Shown: positions 1 through 12,303, counted from the stretch's first letter. The stretch is DNA of 64,000 bases from Onchocerca lupi (GCA_028564675.1 JAOVVO010000112.1:93398-157397), one strand, 5' to 3'. Made by a program: numbers and translations. Notes: generated by a model from the letters alone, not told the origin.

Positions 1-827
1 TTTTGAGTTGATTCCCAGAAATTATTCAAAAAAATTTACACAATTCACCCAAAAAAAATTTCTTTAAATGTTTTAGTGGTGAATTCAAATTTGGTAAAAC
101 GACCGTCAATAGATCGGTACTTGTTCATGAATTAATATTGATCATATTTTCATTAATAAAATTAGTTGAGGACGAATCGATAATTTCTAATATAACTGGC
201 AATAAATCGATAATATTTGGTAATGAATTGATGGCTTCAATATGTAAAAATAGATAATATATCTAGTGGTTTTTAGATTTCTCGAATATCTTTGTTAAAT
301 TAATAAATTGATATGTCCAATAATAAGTGTACATACTTGATAATAGATGTGTTTATGTGTTTCATTACTAATTAATAATTCAAACTATATTAATTGATTA
401 ATTAATATGTAATCTTCACATTGTTACAGTATACATGTTTTTCGTTTCTCTTCCTTTTTAATATCACGATTTTATGAATATATTCTACTTAAATAAAAGT
501 AACATAGACATAATATATTAATAGTAAAATAATGTAATATTATGAATGAAAAAATCATGTTGCTGTGAAAAGTAGAATTTATTTAATGCTTGCTGATCTT
601 TCTAGCAATGTGATGCTTAATACTGCTAGTAATGCTCGTTATTTCAAAAGTTATTTAATTCTTTTCATTTTTTAATAATTGATTTTTTTTAATGATAAAG
701 AAAGGAGTGAATATTTATGAATGTTTATGACTGTTGCGATACAAATAAAATTTTTCAGCTTTCACGATGATTTACCATAAATTCAGGACTTAGATTTATT
801 TTGTTAATATTTTTTTTTTATTTTCAG
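1..827. other. AT-rich upstream region, no gene seen
   Basis: I see no coding exon here. The sequence is AT-rich with many TAAT and ATTAAT words. It is either the 5' flank (promoter and outron) of the zinc-finger gene that starts at 828, or an intron if that gene has further upstream exons. The last bases form a T-rich tract ending in TTTTCAG directly before the ATG, which is a splice acceptor of the cis or spliced-leader type. Confidence 0.5.
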
Positions 828-830
828 ATG
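821..830 (+). promoter_or_regulatory. Splice acceptor abutting the zinc-finger start codon
   Basis: TTTTCAG is followed at once by ATG. In nematodes this arrangement is common where a spliced leader is trans-spliced onto the first exon. It is also a normal cis acceptor, so it supports the chosen start only moderately. Confidence 0.45.
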
Positions 831-3800
831 TTGGAAGATGCAAATGAAACATGTGAAATGGTTGGTTCACATTTGGAAGATGATGTATGCTTTGATTTAT
901 CTCTCGGAAGGCCATCATTAGAACATGATTACTTATCCACCAATGATCCGATGCTTACTAGTTCATTGGCCAAAGCTTTTGATGCTGATGCAAGGCTTAC
1001 TGCTATTATTGATGATGTCGCCAGTGCTGATTTACCTCAATTTGGAACTGAACTGAATGAAGTGAGTCTTTTTTGAAATTTCTTGAAAATTTTGGATGAA
1101 ATTCTAAATAAAATTTTGTATCGAATATGAGTTTAGGCTTTAAATTTCGTTCCAGCGATTAGTCTCCGCAGATGGAATCTTAAATAACATATGCAGATTC
1201 CTCGAGGAGCAAAATTTTTGAAATACTCTTATAGTAATATTTTTCGGAATTCGTGACGAAAAGAATGAATTCTTTCATCAGTATTTCTGAATAATTTTTA
1301 CCATCGGAGATTCCTTTTCGGTAATTTTCTAAATGGTCGGACTGATTTATATAATTCTAATTGGTGTACTAATGAAATAGCTTACTTTTATTAGATTGTT
1401 GCTGGTAAAATCCTAAATAAATAGTGATATTCAGGAATACCACTAATGGGATTTTAGTTCCGTTAAAAATTGAAGCTAGTGGAATGAACTTGGGAACTTG
1501 GCAAAAGTAGAGTTAATCATCTCTTTGTTCTCGCTAAAACTATTCCATTTTAAATTGAATTGTTGCAAAAAGTAGAAAGAAGAAATTTAGGATTCCCGAA
1601 GTTCGATATCGATGAATGGTAATACGATTCAACAAAAATGGCTATCAATGACACCATCATGTTCCAGGAAAAAGGCTACTGTATGTTAAATCAAATATGT
1701 CCAGAATTAGGAATCTGTAATTTAAATTTCACATATTAATGTGGTAAATGTCGATATTAATGATGAATGATGAATGTGATTTTTTTTTTTCACTGGCACA
1801 TTTCGTACAATGGAATCTATCAAAATGTGAATGAAATTTAGTGTTGCTCAAGTTCTTTATTTTTACTAAATGGTAAAAATTCAGCAAATGCAATATATTG
1901 TGAAAAAATGTCAAAATGATATAAGGTATTCTTCGATCCTACAGATCTTTAAATATGAATGTTTTCCTTAATTTAAAGTTTCATCTTTCTGATAAATTTG
2001 ATCGGTATATTTAGGTAGTCACTTGTGAGTTTTGCGGTGTTGTTCTTAAGCATCCTTCGAAAATTGAAGCGCATCGACGAACACATACTGGTGAAAAGCC
2101 ATTTCAATGTCAAATTTGTGGTTCAAGGTCTCTCTTGAAATATATCTGTTTCTTTATTTATTTTCTTCCGTTACAGTTTTCCATTTTTTTCAAGAGACTT
2201 ATATCATTTTTACAGGTTTACACAGCGTACACCAATGCGAATGCATGTACGACGTCATATGGGCTTAATGCCTTATGTATGTTCGTGGGGATGTGGTAAA
2301 CGTTTCGTTTCAAATGCACTAAAGAATGCACATGAACTAAAAACCCATATGGGTGCTAAAAGGTTTAATATCAACTTATAAAATAATAGTGAATCTGTTT
2401 CAAATTTAAATCACTGATATATAATTTGGATGAAGCGGTCAAAAAGAAAAAAAATTAAAAAAACGGCTAACTGAAAATCTTGAATTGTAGACGTGGTCCA
2501 CCTCGGCCCTATCTTAAGCCACCAAGGTGTTCGGTACCAATGAATATAATTGAAAAAACTGATAACGGTGAAGGGGTTATTAAAGCTTCCGATTGTCAGG
2601 CAGTTTCGAATAAACAAATATCATCGAATCCTGATATTGAGAATAGACAAATGGATGAGGTATATCAAAGTGGAAATTTCTTTCTTTTAAAAAAAGGAGT
2701 TTTTTGCAAACTTTTGTTTAAGTATGTAATGATAAAATTAAAATATTTTCTTGAGAATTGTTTGACGGATTTTTAAATTTCATACTATAAATTATTTCTC
2801 ACATATATTTTCAGTTTTTATTCAATTATTATTTTTTTTTTTAAATCATTTGATTAGAATTTTTAGAAAATTTTGCTTAAAATTGTGTTAAAGCTTAATT
2901 TTCATAATACAGGTAGTTGATGAGGTTGCTGCTTCAAATTCCTTCCCAGTGGAACAAAAAATTAAAGCACACCGAAAAAAAGCTTTGATAGCTCGTTGTC
3001 AGGAATGTGGTTTGCTTCTGAAACATCCTTCCAAAATTCAAGCACATATACGCACGCATACTGGTGAGCGTCCATTCGAATGTGTTTTATGCGGAATGCG
3101 TTTTGCAACTGCTAATCCGTTGAGGGTACACTTTCGTCGTGTGCATACAGGCAAACCTTTCTTCTTTGTTTCTTCAAAAATAAAATTAAAAACAATTGCG
3201 TTGTTTTCCTGTTAATTCATGGCTGTCTTTAAGAAGGATTATATTATTCCTTAATCGGATATATAATGATATCGTAGGTCAATATAATGTTGCTTTACAA
3301 TGAGCACTGAAACTTTGTAGGATTCGGGTCATATGTTTAATCCTCAAATATTATGGTTTGTGATTTGTTGATCGTTTGTTGATTATGATTCGCTTGTTTA
3401 AAATACAAATTTTTCTTCAGCAGTAGTTATTCAGCCGATTTTTCCATTCATTGGAGGAAGTCACAAAGAAATAGTTTCCAGTTTCATGAGAAAAATTCAT
3501 CATTTATTTAATTAATCAATTTGTTACGTTTCGTTGTACAGAAAAGCTAAATATGATGTATTATAATTCAGTATATAAGATATGTTATATTATAACATTA
3601 GAAAAAAGATTTGAAAGAAACTATTTGATAAAATTAGTTGCAATGAATGAAATTTCATAGCTTATTGTCAGAATTGTGTCGCAATAATTTTAGGTGAGAA
3701 GCCATTTGAATGCACATGGGAATGTGGGCGCCGTTTCGTTTCAGTATCAGCCCGTAATGAGCATGAACGAATCGTACATGCAGGTATCAAAAGGTATCAT

Positions 3801-5698
3801 TACTTCCAATTCGACTGTTTATAAAGTTCGAAGAAGAGGGCGAAAGAACGGTTTTAATAGTTCGGCACACAGATTTTTCATTTTGACTTAATTTGAAGAC
3901 AATCAGTTTTTCCAGGTATCGTTGCTCGATCAATAATTGTCATAGAATGTTTACACGACGTCGTTATCTGATAATGCACCAAGCAAAAGAGCACAAAGAT
4001 GTTACACAACAAGCTAATAGCGCTATACAATCTGTCCTTGATATGGTAAAGCAAGATAGAGAAGAAACCAAGAAAAATATAATTTGGTCTTCTGAAATGT
4101 GAGCTTTAGAAGTGATAATATTAAATTGCAAAGTATAGAAAAAAGCTGTAAATTCTATAAAAAAAGATTCAAGCTTGCTAAGATTTCAAAATTTTTGTAT
4201 AAATTTCAGTATTTTTGGAATATTTCCAGTTATATTTTATGTTAATTTTCATTAATGGTTGAAATGGGTATTTAGGAAATTATTTCTCTGTTTTATGCAT
4301 TTTATGGAACAAAAAACACATTTACAATTCATAGGAATCACGTTTGAAATGCGAAAATTAAAACGAAAATTTTGGGATTTTCAACTTTTTCACATTTTTC
4401 GAATATTTTAACATTTTTTGGAAATATTGCTACTTCATCTCTGAAATTTGCAAAAAAAAAAAAACGTTCATGATGAATATTATGTTACAACGAAAATCTA
4501 ATCCAATCTTCATATGCTGATTATCAGCTGACTCATTTTTTTTTTCTTTTTCTTTCCCCATATATTTTTAAAGCAAATTGCTTGTTGCAGACCGGATAGC
4601 GATAACATAGAGAAAATTTGGATCGAAGATAGAGTTTTAATTGGAGGACAGGTTCGTTATCTTTTTTTTTTTTTTATTTCATTTTTTTTTAGAAATTACA
4701 TTTTCATTTATTTATAAATTCATTAAGTAAGTTTTTTCCTATCAGAATCTTAAGCAGCAGGATAAGCGATCATTTACAAATTATACCTATCAGTAAAAGT
4801 GCATTGCGTTGGATTTTCGGATATTTGACATTCTGAGTTCAATTTTATTAGGTTGAAGAACAATATGTTAATATTGATGATGAAAATGGCAGTGCTTTGC
4901 TTGAATCTGCCAACAGTAGAGCTGCAAAGAGTGTTGAAGATGATGATTTATTGAATGATAGAAGCTATCGACAGGTTGTTCCATTATCCTTGTTTCAACT
5001 ATAAAAATTCATTATCGAAAAAAATAAAAATTTAAAAACTCATCGTAAGACGATAAACAATAAACTTGTGCAATGTTTAAATAAATTATTGAAATTTCAT
5101 GATATATACATCTCCTGGAAGGGAAAGGTTATATGAATAAAATATTATTTATACAGTATTTTTGGGTTGGAAAAAAGAACAGATCATGGGAGTGATAAGT
5201 TTAATTAGTAATATTCTTTTTTTTTTTTTTTTCATTATTTCTTTTCCAATTTGACTGAAATGTATTTCATTGGTTGGTTGATTTCTGGAAGAATCTTGTT
5301 ATTTTGGAATATCTTTGTGCTTTATGCAAATGCGTTTTTCCTTCTAAAATTCCCGTGTTTTCCAGAAATGTTATAATTATTTTAAGGTAATAATTGATGG
5401 ATCCGATGAGGATGTTGCATTGGAAAGGAATTATTTTGTGGAAGCAAATGAAGTGTATTATCTTGATCAAAATGATGAAATTCGACTGGGATATAACGAA
5501 AAGCAGCAACAGCTTATTTATGATCATCAATCTGCAAATGAAACGGGACCATCCATCATGTCTCATGATGTTAGTGTAAAAGCCATGGATAATAATATTT
5601 ACACAGTTTGCGGAGAAAGTACCACAATGTTGTCTAAATACGGTCGTGTTCGAATTATTAATCAGTTACGAAAATACCATAAGGGCGAAAAAGACTGA
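828..5698 (+). CDS. C2H2 zinc-finger protein with seven fingers in two clusters
   Basis: Probable nuclear, sequence-specific DNA-binding protein. Exons by frame continuity: 828-1061, 2015-2127, 2216-2362, 2491-2659, 2913-3150, 3694-3793, 3916-4098, 4591-4651, 4852-4974, 5387-5698. Together they give 1,680 nt, or 559 aa plus TGA, with every junction in frame. Residues 1-78 are acidic and lack fingers. Cluster 1 (about 80-165) holds three fingers and cluster 2 (about 250-360) four. The linkers HTGEKPFQC, HTGERPFEC and HTGEKPFEC are typical of the family. Fingers 3 and 6 have a C-x-W-x-C knuckle (CSWGC, CTWEC) with H-x4-H, resembling the CWCH2 variant of ZIC/GLI-like proteins. Finger 7 has C-x4-C. 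The C-terminal 200 aa are acidic and of no recognised family. The ATG at 828 directly follows TTTTCAG, which suggests a trans-spliced start, but an upstream exon cannot be excluded. Intron 5 (3151-3693) needs a GC donor. I do not recognise a specific orthologue. Confidence 0.85.
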
Positions 5699-5793
5699 AG
5701 ATTTATTATTTTGTCGATAATGTACTGTATAAACATGTAAAATCACTGTTCGAGCATTTCGCACTTAATTATTGTATCATTAAAGAGTGTGGT

Positions 5794-5799
5794 AATAAA
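5794..5799 (+). terminator. Polyadenylation signal of the zinc-finger gene
   Basis: AATAAA lies 96 nt after the stop codon at 5698 in an AT-rich context and is the first canonical signal downstream. Assignment is by position only. Confidence 0.5.
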
Positions 5800-6506
5800 T
5801 GTAAATCATTATTTGTTTAAATGATAGGAAATTTTTGTTTATACATTTATATCATAGTCGATACAAGTTTGATTTTACATTATAAATAGGCAAGTAAAGA
5901 GCTTACTATAAGTAATGACTTTAGAAGAAAAAGTTCTGTGTTGGAATTATTTTTGTTGAAAATTAGTTTTGATTCGGTTGGAATTGTGGATTGTTTCTTT
6001 GCTTTTTGCTATATTTTTTGTATAGGAATCTTTGATATTTAAAGATTGAATATTATAAGTTGAATGTGTCGAATTCCACAACTCTTTTAGAATGGTCAAA
6101 CAAACTTATGCCAGTGAAATGTTCCATTTAGTTGCTCATTTTGCTTGCCTTACATATTATTTTTTATTGAATAATTTAGTTGAAATCTACAGCAACAAAT
6201 ATCTACCATCCAGTTGAGTATTTGCAGTGCAATTGAATAATTCGTTATATTCAGAAAATCTTACTAGGAAATGGTTTTATTTAAAGTTAAAACGCAGAAA
6301 TATGTATATGTTGTTTGTATCTAGTAGAGAAACGATCTCTCTTAAGTTATGAAGATTGAATAGTTTCAACTTAGTCATCAATTTTTTTTTACCCATTTCA
6401 TATGCTTGTGTGATACATATCTTCTGCAATGTATGGCTGAAAGAGGAAGAGATTCTGCAATGTAGTTACCAGATAATGATCAAGTGAATAGCTAGCAAAA
6501 GATCGC
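5800..6506. other. Convergent intergenic region
   Basis: AT-rich sequence between the 3' ends of the zinc-finger gene (+) and the K2P-like gene (-). I see no exon. It probably contains both 3' UTRs; TTTATT at about 6163-6168 would be a minus-strand AATAAA. Confidence 0.5.
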
Positions 6507-9500
6507 TTAAAGGAGAGTGGAAAATCGATGCGTTCTATCAACTTGTGGAAATAAATGATTTCGGGATAAAACTTGATGTAATGTATCATCCACATCAAGT
6601 TCATCTGCAAATCGCAATGCTTCATGACTTTGTGGTACAAATGCGATTGTATCACGTCGTTTATTGTTGCGAAATTTGGGGTAGAACGGATTGTATTGTA
6701 TTTCATTCAAAATCTGCAACACATTTCATTCAAAATTTCATTCAAATTTTTTTTTTTTTTTTTTTTTCAGATTATGTAAACATTCGTTTGCTAGATATGG
6801 ATTCATGAAGAAAAAAAAAAAAGAATATTTTTTTTAGATTTATGAGAAAGACTTTGTCTTAATGGATGAGATTTAATAAATGACAGTATCATTTATTCAG
6901 AAGGTTATGTGCAAATATTGGTAAAATCAATGTTTGTGACTAAAATTGAATGAGAAATTCTCTTGATTAGATTTGTTTCACTGATTTGGAAAGAATATAC
7001 TTTGTCTGCTCAAAATTAAATCATCTTCATTAACGTTCTAAAATACAAAAATACAAATAAGGGAAAGCACAAACCCCCATAATATCCTCTGGAGTTATAT
7101 TGTCTTTTTCGGGATGTAATTCGCGGATTGCAATAATAACTTTCAGCATTTCGTCAAGTTCTGCCTTAAAAAACTAATTCATACCAACTAGGATGAGAAT
7201 TTTCAGTTGACAATATTTGTTGACCATATGCAATTTTTTTTTTTCTTTTTTTTGTTTATAAGAAAAAGTAGTAACTTTCTTATCTTCATATATTTGCGGT
7301 TTATGCAACTTTAGGTAATCTAAATCTATAACAATAACTGCTAAAATTGCTTACTGCACGTTTTTCTCTCAACACTTGTTGTCTACGCCAGGAAATTTTT
7401 CGTCCAAAATAATGAATTTTCATGAAAATAGATCTCAATTCGGAAGCTGCTAAATTAGCACACATGGATAATACCGCCAAACCTAAAATGTTCAGCAACT
7501 CGTACTTTTCCTCCGAAAAAAAAGAGATTTCATCAATGTGAAATTCCTGAATTATTCCAATATTTGTTCAGTTAAGAAATCGAAATTTCAATGATTTGAT
7601 TTTCCAGAAAGCTTAATGGAAAATATTTTTGTTGGGAGCATGAATTGTTTCAAATAGACAAAGTTGTAATGATCTTTCATTACACTGTTGCGATTGCAAT
7701 CTCGAACATGTTATTTAAAATTTAGAATTGAAATTTAAATATATAAGAGATTTTGCTTTTCCTGCATTCTCAACATTATATATCTTTCTTACTATCACAC
7801 AATAATAATAAAAATGACAAACTTTATTTCATACTTCAAAAATAAAAGGAAACATTATAATGGAATTTCGGGCATTTTTGTTTATTTTATAGGTAAGTGG
7901 AAAATATGAATAAATGAAGATTAGTATTAATTTTTTTTCTAAAATGTTTTAATTAAATAAAAAAAAAAGTCTCACCAAATGTAACGAAAATGAGAATGTA
8001 GAAAAATGTCAGAATATTATTCAAATCATTAGGCATTTCAGCCATTGTTAAATTTGCTACTAAATTGAATGTAACGAAAAATGCTTCCAGAAAACTTTTT
8101 TGACCACCTGAAGTAAAAGAAAAAAAAAAGGAAATTATGTAACAATTGTTAAACTATGATTTTATCAGCAATTTGACAATAATTGAATCAATTTTAATCA
8201 TAATCCAAACATATTTTTCATACTGTTTTCCGGATATTGAAATATTTCAAATCATTTGACACTTAGAAGACTAATTTAGTGCATATATTTCATACTGAAA
8301 TATTTTTCACAATAAATTCTTCCTATCAAAATTATATATAATTTTAATTTATACAATTTTTAATTTTAATTTAGTTATATGAAATTTCAAATTTTAAATT
8401 TTTAAAGCAAATTCTTCATGAATTTTATCTTACCGGCAGTAGTATAGCATACACCGCCCAGCATGCAAAAAACAAGTAAGATTGAAGCGTTCACTGATAA
8501 TGGTAAACGTCTTTCGTTAGTATCACTTTCCTTTATTGTCACTATCATTTCTTTTTTTCTTGTCTTCCGTTTCCTGAAACGGTTTTTTTCTAATATTTCC
8601 GGAAATCTTGAAATAATCAGCATTTACTGTCATTGTTGCTGCTCATAGATCACGAAGATTTTAGGCTAAAAAAAAAGTTAACTATTTGGAAAAATTCTTC
8701 TATTGATAGAAAATAACAGACCCGAAATAGATGAATCAGATGCAATCCGGAAATAAAAAATTCATTTTTTCCTAGATCATGGCAATTTTAGAACTTTTCT
8801 ATTATACTCAAATAATTAATATTCTTTTTTTATTTTAAATTATAAAATTTTATTCCATCAAAATATTTCACCAACCGAATACCCTTTGTTTCCAGCAATT
8901 CTACAACATGCAGTTTTTTCTCCAAAAAACCGCATGCTTTTGCAAGTTTATGCTTCATCGTGCAATACTGCAATACTTCAAAAGATATTTTCTTAACGAG
9001 CTTAAAACAGGTAATGAAATTACTTACTTCCTACTTAATGGAAATTTTTGAGAAAAACAAATAAGCATAATTATGACAAGTAACAAAATTTTGAATTTTT
9101 CGAATTGTTAATTTTAACGAAAAAGTTTTTTTTTTTTTTGAAATTTTGTCACCAATTAAATCATTTCAAAGCAATAAATATTGTTTATTTCAAATTTGCC
9201 ATGGATGAGATTACTTTTTGATAAAGTCCTAGGACAATATCAGATAGGAAACGTCCGATGTCAACTGCTGCCAGTACCATCAATGGAATCCCGATCAATC
9301 CATAAATAATCGCAATAAACTGTCCAAGTTTTGTCATTGGCACCGCTGATAAATAACCAGTTGTTGTCTGAAGTTTCAAATGCTAATCAATTTAAATTGA
9401 ATTAATTCAAATAGGCTATTCATAGTAAATTTGTTTGAATTATATCATTTTAATCATGCACTTAATCATTATATGAATTTTGAATATTTTTAAATTCATT

Positions 9501-11719
9501 TATGAATAAAATTTCAACATAAATACCAAAATTGATAACGCATATAAAATCGATGGTACTGCTGTCCATTTTGGTGAAATTAATTCTTCCAGTTGATTAA
9601 CATCGGGATCAAGCAGGAAATCGCGCCCTTCCATAAAAGATGATAATCTGTCGATAAATTATTTCTTTTCTTTCAATTCAGATTATAATTTCCAATAAAT
9701 AGTTAGCAGATTAAAAGAAGATGATAAAAAAAAAAAAATTAAAAAGAAAGAAAGAGAAAAACAATGAATTATCAGAATAAACTTTTTAGCAAAGGAAAAA
9801 AAAAACACCCTCATTAGTAATCATTATTGAGTTTTGAAATGTGATTTTTAAATGTAATGTCCGAAGTTATCATTTCTATTTTCTTATTTGATCACCTTAA
9901 TTTTCTCACTTAATCACTTCTATTTTCTTATTTTATCATTTTTATTCTCTTATTTTATCACTTCTACTTTATCATTTTATCATTTCTATTTTCTCACTTT
10001 ATCACTTTTATTTTATCATTTTATCATTTCTATTTTTTTCACTTCATCGTTTCAATTTTCTATTTCATCATTTCTGTTCTCCTACTTTACTTAATGTTAT
10101 ATGCTTGAATAGAAAGAATTGAACATGTGTACTTTGAGAGTGTTTGGAATAATTGTGGCCTAAAATGGGATTGTTTTGATGCAATCGAACATTCTTCGCT
10201 TGCGATTTCAGCAATCTTCCGATATGTATCACGAATTTTGGACAATTTGCTAAGTTGTTGCTCACGATCCGCATCATCTTCCATTCTTTGGGATTAAATT
10301 TAAGTAATTTTAATTCTTTATCGAGAATTAAATTCAATTTAGTATGAAATTTGAAAATGTTTAAAAATTTAGCGAGTTTTTTTCACATGCAGTTGTTCAA
10401 ATAATTTCGATTAAATTCGCACTGAATTATCAGTAACAATTTTTTTTTTTTCAGAAAAAATACAAATTAGATGTTATTGACAATTGCAAAAACTCTGCTA
10501 TTATACAAAGCAATCAATTTAAAAGACAAATTTAAATTAAACAAACTTCGCAAATGTCCATGCTCCAGCAAGTAAATACAAAAAAATGAAGAAATATAAG
10601 CCGCAGTGTGGCAAAGCCATTTTCATGAACTAAAATTTAAATTGACAAAAGAATCAATATGAAATAAAGTTTGGAATAACATGAAATGTCAAAATTCTCG
10701 AAATGAATCATTTTTGGGTTTTTTTTTATTTGCAATTTGAAATTTCCTTTATCAGTTCTAAAAATAAAGAGTTAGAAATTTTAAAATTAGATTTAAGATT
10801 AGAAAACCTGGATAAATTTTTGTTTGGAGAAGCATGGAAACTTCGGCATCCTTATTTCAGACGGCTGCTTTATTATAAAGGAACGATTGAAAGAAAAATA
10901 ATCCGTTGCTCATCTGGAAATTATTCTCGGCTCAATAATGTAATTAGTGATAGTCTAATTAGTCGCGATAGATTTGTATATGGAAGCTTCTGAAAATTTC
11001 GGCAGGCAATCAAAGGAAGAAAAATGAAGATGACATCGTGAAAAAGTAGTGAACAGAAGAATGGAATTCTAAAAGCAGCTGGACTGAAATTGGAAGGAAA
11101 AATAATTATGGACAAAATTCAGTCTAAGTTAGGGATGAAATAAAATTCTGGATTTGTTGAATCAAAATAAATTAATCCATTAGATCTCGTCCCTTCGCTT
11201 TATTCTAATTTAAAATTCTCGAATGTCTGAAAAAATATCCTTTCAGAAGCGAGTAAAAGGAAAGGTTGCAAAAGAAATGATAAATCAAAATAGAAATAGG
11301 ATTAAAAATTTATATTCCACAAGGGAAATGCTAAATGATTTTTTTGAAAAAGTCATTTTTCAAATTTATTTCATGAAAGATGAGAATAGGGAAAGTACAT
11401 GTTACTAAAATAGAATTTGTTTGACTTTTTTCAATAATTCCCATTTTTTTTTTCTAAATTTCTGCCTGCTATTGACAAAATTCCACGCATACATGCGAAA
11501 TTTTATTGTAAATTATTGTCAATAATCATTATCAATCTAATTATTTTTGAAGTAACTCTTAGACGAATAATATTTTAATTTGAAATTATTTGTAACTATA
11601 TTAATTGAACTTACATGACCTGAAATTAAAGTTGCTTGATCTTTATTTGAAACATTACTTTTAACTATACCATAAATCTTTTTACTTGAATTACTAATGT
11701 TTGGAGGAAAATTAATCAT
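6507..11719 (-). CDS. Two-pore-domain (K2P/TWK) potassium-channel-like protein with non-canonical selectivity filters
   Basis: Membrane protein with K2P topology (TM1-P1-TM2-loop-TM3-P2-TM4). Exons on the minus strand: 11719-11615, 10629-10547, 10285-10133, 9647-9527, 9367-9215, 8967-8876, 8606-8434, 8107-7976, 7482-7355, 7164-7075, 6713-6507. Total 1,437 nt, 478 aa, all phases agreeing. TM1 (about 41-62) contains LPHCGLYFFIFLYLLAGAW. The extracellular cap region is about 63-140. Pore helix 1 is WTAVPSILYALSIL. TM2 includes LIGIPLMVL..VDIGRFLSDIV, a K2P hallmark. A basic cytosolic loop follows, then TM3 (SILLVFCMLGGVCY), pore helix 2 (FLEAFFVTF) and TM4 ending GLAVLSMCANLA with the family's IHYFGRKI just after. 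Odd: filter 1 (155-160) reads TTTGYL, not TxGYG, and filter 2 (312-317) reads NLTMAE, not TIGFGD, although the surrounding helices are intact. The first exon (MINFPPN...) is the least certain, chosen because its GTAAGT donor and phase fit TM1. The C-terminal tail (exons 10-11) is supported by frame and splice sites only. Confidence 0.85.
9885..10085. repeat. Degenerate pyrimidine-rich minisatellite in a K2P intron
   Basis: About 200 bp of imperfect repeats built from TTATCATTT, CTATTTTCT and CACTTTATCACTTTTATT words, lying in the intron between the exons at 10285-10133 and 9647-9527. Copies differ in length and sequence, so no single period holds. A reading frame through it (9888-10094, +) is only low-complexity sequence. 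Confidence 0.75.
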
Positions 11720-11945
11720 GAAATGCTACCGATAATTCTCGGGAAGGAATCATTTACCAATAATTATGAATGTTTCTTGAAAAATTACTGCTTCATCGAG
11801 AAATAATATCACAATAACCTTCAGTAAATCATTTTTCCACGATGTTCATTATGTAAAAAGTGTTTTTAGTGATTTAGCAACGAAATTTTTTTTAGTAATA
11901 TTTATGAATGTTGTATTTCATAACATTTTTGAATCACAAATTGCC
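11720..11945. other. Upstream flank of the K2P-like gene
   Basis: AT-rich sequence directly upstream of the minus-strand start at 11719. On the minus strand an AG sits 6 nt before the ATG and could be a spliced-leader acceptor. I see no other feature. Confidence 0.35.
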
Positions 11946-12245
11946 TTATTTGTTGAGCAAATCTATCATACAAATATATCATATTAAATTTACAACTGTG
12001 ATATTCTTGTCTTTACTTGCTGAGCAAATATGATAGCACTAAAAGTATTCAAGAATTTGTTTTTATTTGCTGAGTAAATCTATCATACAAAATTTGTTTT
12101 AGATCATCTTAAATTTATAATAATATTTTTGCCTTCATTTGCTAGGCAAATTTATGTGCTCTGAATTATTTAAACAATTCTGTTTTTATTTGCTAAGCAA
12201 TTTGATAATTTTTGCTGTAGTATTAAGTATGCAGAAAATTAAGCT
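11946..12245. repeat. Dispersed copies of a repeat with a TTTGCTNAGCAAA palindromic core
   Basis: Five degenerate copies of a 25-nt unit close to TTATTTGCTGAGCAAAT followed by CTATCATA begin near 11946, 12011, 12062, 12132 and 12184, separated by AT-rich spacers (period about 50-72 bp). The centre is a near-perfect palindrome. They resemble the tighter tandem array just to the right (12304-12437) apart from one indel and a few substitutions. Confidence 0.7.
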
Positions 12246-12303
12246 ACTCGGTAAATAGAAACAAATTTTTGTTTTTGTATGTCAAAGAAATCTATTCGTT
12301 CCA

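Noticed and set aside
7030..7074. Ending the K2P-like gene at the TAA at 7030-7032 (tail CILER)
   Set aside because: The GTTTGT donor at 7074 joins in phase to a well-formed final exon with coding-like composition, so I prefer the spliced tail; the short form may be an isoform.
11223..11408. Small plus-strand frame inside the K2P-like gene
   Set aside because: It lies in the first intron on the opposite strand, is Lys/Asn-rich, and has no support beyond being open.
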